DNA of 64,000 nt, taken from assembly GCA_026315105.1 (NCBI GenBank), contig CM048750.1, forward strand, positions 400,079,502 to 400,143,501, in the 5' to 3' direction. The DNA is from Locusta migratoria. Its lineage: Eukaryota > Arthropoda > Insecta > Orthoptera > Acrididae. This document shows, one piece after another, positions 51,401 through 57,400 of this stretch (the first letter of the stretch is position 1; each line of letters begins with the position of its first letter). The position numbers and the translations under genes were made by a program. The notes under the pieces were generated by a model that saw only the letters and a list, made by a program, of their open reading frames with translations, did no database searches and was not told the DNA's origin.

Positions 51401-54400
51401 AGAGTGGCCTGAAGGCTAAGGGCATTCATGTACGCCCGGGGTCCGGGCGCACAATGGAGCGGCGGCGACTCGGTTTTACCCGCGGCTCAGCATTCCTGGT
51501 GTCACTGCCATTAACAGGTCTTCTTTGTTGTGTCGGTAAGCACTACAGTTTTCACTTCCTTTCTGCTCACGAGCTCTCCATCGGGCCCATCCTGTATTTT
51601 TTGTTGGCAAGAGAACAAAATTTCACTGAACTGTAGGAACGTAGTTTATCAAACAAGGAAGTAGTTGACACCATGATGAATAGTAGTGACGATAACAGTG
51701 CTACTACAAAGCTGGATGTGTACGGAACTAACGGTATTTATTCAACACAACGAAGAACTTCCGCAGAAGATTCCTCTTCTTAAGAGGAAAAAGAAGATGA
51801 TGTGTTACGTAAAATTTCGACACAAAAAAGATTGTATGACTCGTCAGATAATCGTCCTGCGACGAATCGCCACAATTTCACTAACACTTTCAGTGGTTTA
51901 AAGGTAGATTTCGATGAATCAGCAACCCATGTAGATCTTTTTTTGATACTTCAGCTATTTGTAGATATGAACAAGTGTACATTTGTTACCGAAAAATTAC
52001 TACAGAGCCCAGCAAATTAACAAGACGGAAACCTATAGACCCACAAGAATTTTATTGCTTTTTGGCTTGTTCCCTCCTTACGTCAAGGTCCAAACAGCAG
52101 TGAATGAATATTGGTCAAAAGATTCCTTGCTGTAAACACCAGTATTTTCTGACATAATGTCCAGAGAGAAGTACAAGGTGATACTGTGTTTGTAAAAATG
52201 TTTGTTAAGCTTATGGGACTTAATTGCGGAATCATCAGTCCCTAAACGTACAAATTACTTATAAACTAACTTATACTAAAGACAGCAGAAATATCCATGG
52301 CACAGGGACGATTCGAACCCCCCGACGGGGAACGGCCTCGCGCATCGAAGCGAAGCGCTTCAACACACTCAACCACTCGATACTGCGTTTATTACGCTTG
52401 AGTGACAATTCGTCCTCATCGCAAGATATTCTTGTGAAAATACGCATGACTGTAGAACACGCCAAAGAGATTCCGAGAGGCTGTAGTCCTATTTGAGAAC
52501 TTAGTAAGTGACGAAATTTGCTACTTTTCAGAGGAAGGCTACGGTTCAAACAGTGTATTCCAAACAAGCGTAGCCGTTTAGGGATTAAAATTTTCGTGCA
52601 TTGTGGCGTACAGACCATCTATATTCTGGATTATATTGCCTACACTGGTGCCGCTACTGAAGTAGAAATGCTGACTGGGGCAAATCACGTGAGGTCGTTG
52701 TCAGTTTGTTACCGTACCTCAACAAAGGTCATAGCATTTATTTAGACAACTGGTATTCAAGTCCTGAATTTTTGTTATGGCACCGTGCGAAGTGTACTAA
52801 TACTATTGGCACAGTGCGTAAAAACAAGAAACATTTACCACCTATACCTGATACACTGAAGAGCGAAATACAACTGAAGTCTGGGATGGACAGTAAATAA
52901 GTCTGGACCAGAGTTTGTTCGGATTACACTGTCCGTACAGTGCATACGAAAAACATTGAATTGGTACAAGAAAGTTTTCTTTCCTTTAGCTGACGCGAGT
53001 ATCCTGAAGGCAGGAACAATTTTTGAAATGCAAAATAAACAGAAGAAGCCACTAGCGGAATTCCACTTGGAAGTAATCCGTCAGTTACTGGAGAAGTTTA
53101 ATTCATCTAAAACCTAGATGCTAAGGACAGCCAGAAGGAGAGTCAGAAATGAGGATGGGAAACCACTAAGTCAGACTCTACTACTCTGTGAACATCTGAA
53201 AAATAAATCCGCTAGCAGAAAGCATGTAGATGCTTATTATCGGATTATTTAGCATAGCGAGTCGAATTTAGGCTTTAATTTGAAAGTCGGCCTATCAATA
53301 TTTTTATGTATTATTTCCATTTCATTATTACATCATTATTTTTCTTGTTTAGTTCTCCATTATGCTACATGGCACAACATACATTCCAATAAATGTGTTT
53401 TATTTACGATTATAACTAGAACTGTCGGAGTTTTGCAGGTCTTCCCTACGAACAACTCACTTTAAAACTAAATGTTGCGAAACATACTCGACCGATGTTA
53501 ATTAAATTTTATTACATTGTAGTAACATATTTAGGTTACGTACATCGCAAGTTATAGTTTTTTTCAATAACAAATAAAAATGTATTAGAATTTACTTAAA
53601 TCTTTTCGTTCGCAGCCGAGGATAATCTTATAACAGTGTCGATTAGATTTGAAAGGCTGTTTTGTATCACAAACTGCCACTGCTGTGGCAGAGCAGTGAG
53701 ACACTGATTTTACAAACAGTGTTATTGCGGGCAGTTATGTGGTGAACGCAACGCGCGACTAGCATGCAGCTGCAGCGGCCGCAGCCCACAGCGGCCGTGG
53801 GGCCGGGTCAGCCGCCGCCGCTCAGGCCCACGGCTGGTCTCGCGCCGTCAGCCAGACGGGCAGCCAGGGCGCTCGCCCCTTCAGCCGCGAAAGGGTTAAG
53901 TAAGGAGCTATTGGTTCAGCAAAATCAGATAGAAATCTAATGGGTATACAGTCCGGACCAGGAGACTTGTTCTACTTGTAACTACAGTTTGTCACTATAA
54001 GGACACATTTAGACCGAATGCGCTCTGCACTGTGGGTCCCCCTTAGCATAATATGATATGCGTAGCATACCGAATGCGTCATGTCAGGCAGTCAGCTCAG
54101 TTCAGGGTTACACTGCAGTGTGCAGAATGTATTGTTATCTGAGCAGTTATGAGGGTCTATAAACTAGGAAACAGTTACATAAAAGGGTTCATGAATTTAA
54201 TGAAGACCAAATTGATTTTTGATTAATTCTACCATCTGTAAAAAGACACAAGACTTCTTGCTACATTTTGATGTTATTTCAAGAATGTCAAAAAATTCAT
54301 TTAACTCGCTGTTGGGAAAGTTGTATGGTCATATTAATGGAGCTGCCACAAACTGAAGGTGCAGTAAATCTCCTGAAGAACATCTGTTTGTAACAATAAA

Positions 54401-57400
54401 GAATGTATTAAAATATTTATGCAAATAATTATGAAGTGAAAGTAATAAAATGCATTAATAATTCAAACAACGTCATTTTAATAGACAACATAATCTCATA
54501 GGGAAATATTAGAAATATTAGTTATTTACTTTTGATGAGTAACCAAAGAAAATGTTGATTTGTTAAATGTTTCATGTACTATGAAATTTTGCTGCACTGG
54601 AGTGTTCTAACTTCTATTTTCTTCAATCTCTTTCACTATAAGCTCGTAAATTTTGAACTTTCATTGACATTTCCACCACTGGCACAGGTTCTTCATATTT
54701 GGCAACAAACTTTTGTTTATTTTTCAATATTCGGAATTTCTTCATTTAGTGTTGCCCTTTTCCTTTTAGCATGTAATACTGAACAAGATGAATTACTTTG
54801 TAGCAGTGACATTTAACTTTGAGCCAATGGTGATTAGTTCATGCACAGTCAAATCCTCTTGATTTCTTTCATATACAGTGTCATATTTCAGGCTTGACTC
54901 AACTATGTTAGAAGTTTAAAATACTGCCACAAAGCTCTCTTTAGTGTATCCTCAACTCCAGCCCCAGACATTGTGCAGCTCTGTTTTCTGCCCTCTCATT
55001 AGATGTAGTCTGAGTTTTACTAATTTTTACAACAAACTTGTGAAGAGAAAGATAATTTAAATTGAAATAGCATACATTAAGTAATGTATGCTATGTTGCT
55101 CTAAAACTCCAATAAGTAGAATTTATATTTGTTCTATTTCAAATATCTTTCTATCAGAGTCTTTATATTCTTTGGATCTACACTTCCTGACTGGGATTTT
55201 TGACAATGTCTTAAATTATCAAACAACATTGTATATCAAAATGGTATGTTTTGCAGGAGAAATATCTTCCAACCAAACCAAGTAGCAGAGAAGTACTGGC
55301 AAGAAACAGAAATTTTCTAATTGTTTAGGTAGTATGAATGGCAAATATTGGATTTAAATGTCTGGCTAATACTGGCTTCTTATATTATAATTACAACGAA
55401 TTCCATACTACCTGCCGTCAAACCTCTGAAGTAAGTTTAATAATTTCATCCTACATTGCTGCAGTTCACCAAGTATTGTGAAAGCAAATAACCAACAATG
55501 TTTCACTTATTTTCAAGCCATATGCACTACTAAGAGAATTGCACTCATTGTTTAATGCATGACACTGGTTCTTTAGTTAGTGTTCAGAAACATGCAAAGT
55601 AAATTCAGTGTAAATGCACTCTAACTCTGCAACACATTTCTATAGGCCTAAGGGGTTTATACAGTATGTCATCCCTCCATCCACCAACTGTGAAAATTTC
55701 AGTTTGGAACGGCAAGGGAACAGATTTGAAGACATGGGTATCAAAAGAGTGTCCCAGCAATGGACTTATTATGGATAGCTGTTGAAGCAGATGGAAGCTG
55801 AGAGTTGAAGTGACTGAGAGGGGCCACAAAATTCCTATCAGAATGCTTGAGAAGGCTCCAGAATCTGGAGCCTTCTCAAGCATTCTGATAGGAATTTTGT
55901 GGCCCCTCTCAGTCACTTCAACTCTCAGCTTCCATCTGCTTCAACAGCTATCCATAATAAGTCCATTGCTGGGACACTACAGTTCAGAAGGGCATGTACC
56001 GGTGAAGGTGAGATACATGTGTTAGTATACTTTTAACGAAATGTGAAAATGATAGAAAGTGAAATCATATAGTAAGCATAGGTTGCAACTTACCATAAAA
56101 CAATTACTGAGCCACAGACATGTAGAAATGACAATCACACAACAAAACAAGGATCACTGAATGTAGGTATATCAAATGTGACAATGATGAGAAAATTAGA
56201 TTAGGAAGGGAGGCATTAAAAGAAGTAGATGTGTGCTGCTATTTCAGCAAAGTAAATTATGAATGCCAAAGTTGAGATGCTATAAAATGCAAACTGGCAA
56301 TGGGAAGATAAGCATATCTGTAAAAGAGAAATTTGTTAACAGTGATTATAATTTAAATGTTAGGAGTATTTTTCTAATGCACTTGTTTAGAGTGCAGCAT
56401 TGTATGTGAGTGAAACATAGACCATGTGCTGATCATATAAGAATAAAATAGAAGCTTTTGAAAAGTGATGCTAAAGAAGAATGCTGATGAAAAGGGTAGT
56501 AACTGAAGAACAGCATTCACGAGAACTGAAAGCTGTGGTATACTTGGCTAAAAGAAGAGATGTGTCGATAGGACACATTCTGTGAAATTGAAGAATCATC
56601 AATTTACTGTTGGATAGTGAGTGTGTGAGTGCGCGCGCGCACACAGAAGAATATACTACACAGGTACATATGAATGTTTTGCAGTAGTAGCTCAGAGATG
56701 CAGGGGCCGGCACAGGATACAGTAGCATAGAAAGCTGACGAAACCAGTCTTTAGACTTTCTTTATAATGTATAGTGAACACTTCATTTTGGGTAGTTGGC
56801 AGCAATTAAAGAGGTAAATAATATTAGAGATATATGTCTCAACAGTAAAATCATTATATGGAAAATACTGCTAGAATGAGACTAGCGAGCGACAGCATAA
56901 GGAATTGAGAGTTAATACAACTGTGTACACGAATTAAGAACATACAATTGGAAGTTGCATGGCATACAGTCTGAATAATAACACATACTTATATTAAAAT
57001 ACATTCATAACTTAATAACAAACAGAATCTGGAACTCATGTGGAAACTTTACAAACTTCCGAAGAAACTCACCCTGTCGGACCAAATTCGTCAGCAGAGC
57101 AAGAACGATCACCCGGACGGCAGTCTCGGCAGGCGTCACCATCTTCGCTGCAGGAGGCGACACTGAGTGAAAGCACACGGCCATTGCGGGTCGCTGTGAC
57201 TCGATGCCAGTGACCGTCAGCCAGTTCGCCGCCCGCCTGCACCGTGGCGATCGCCGTGCGCGCACCACCGTACGAGAAGGTGGCCCGCCCGCCCACCAGC
57301 TCGAGCGAGACGAAGTCCGAGCGTCCGCCCGTCTGCGCGCCGTAGTTGTAGACGAGCAACGCGTCCGGCTTGGTGGTGGCGAACACCACCGACACGTCAT

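Larger units (their letters stand above)
51273..53895 (+). mobile_element. piggyBac-like transposon, 2.6 kb, TTAA target duplication
   Basis: Both ends carry the 13-bp inverted repeat CCCTTTCGCGGCT, and both abut TTAA (51,269-51,272 and 53,896-53,899), the fixed target of piggyBac elements. The inside holds a plus-strand piggyBac transposase relic, a 44-bp repeat array at the left end, and a GC-rich right end. The element sits within a LINE and contains a SINE. Confidence 0.93.

Noticed and set aside
55605..56025. Two mirrored open frames encoding the same MTERGHKIPIRML peptide
   Set aside because: They are produced by the perfect palindrome; each is the other strand's copy.
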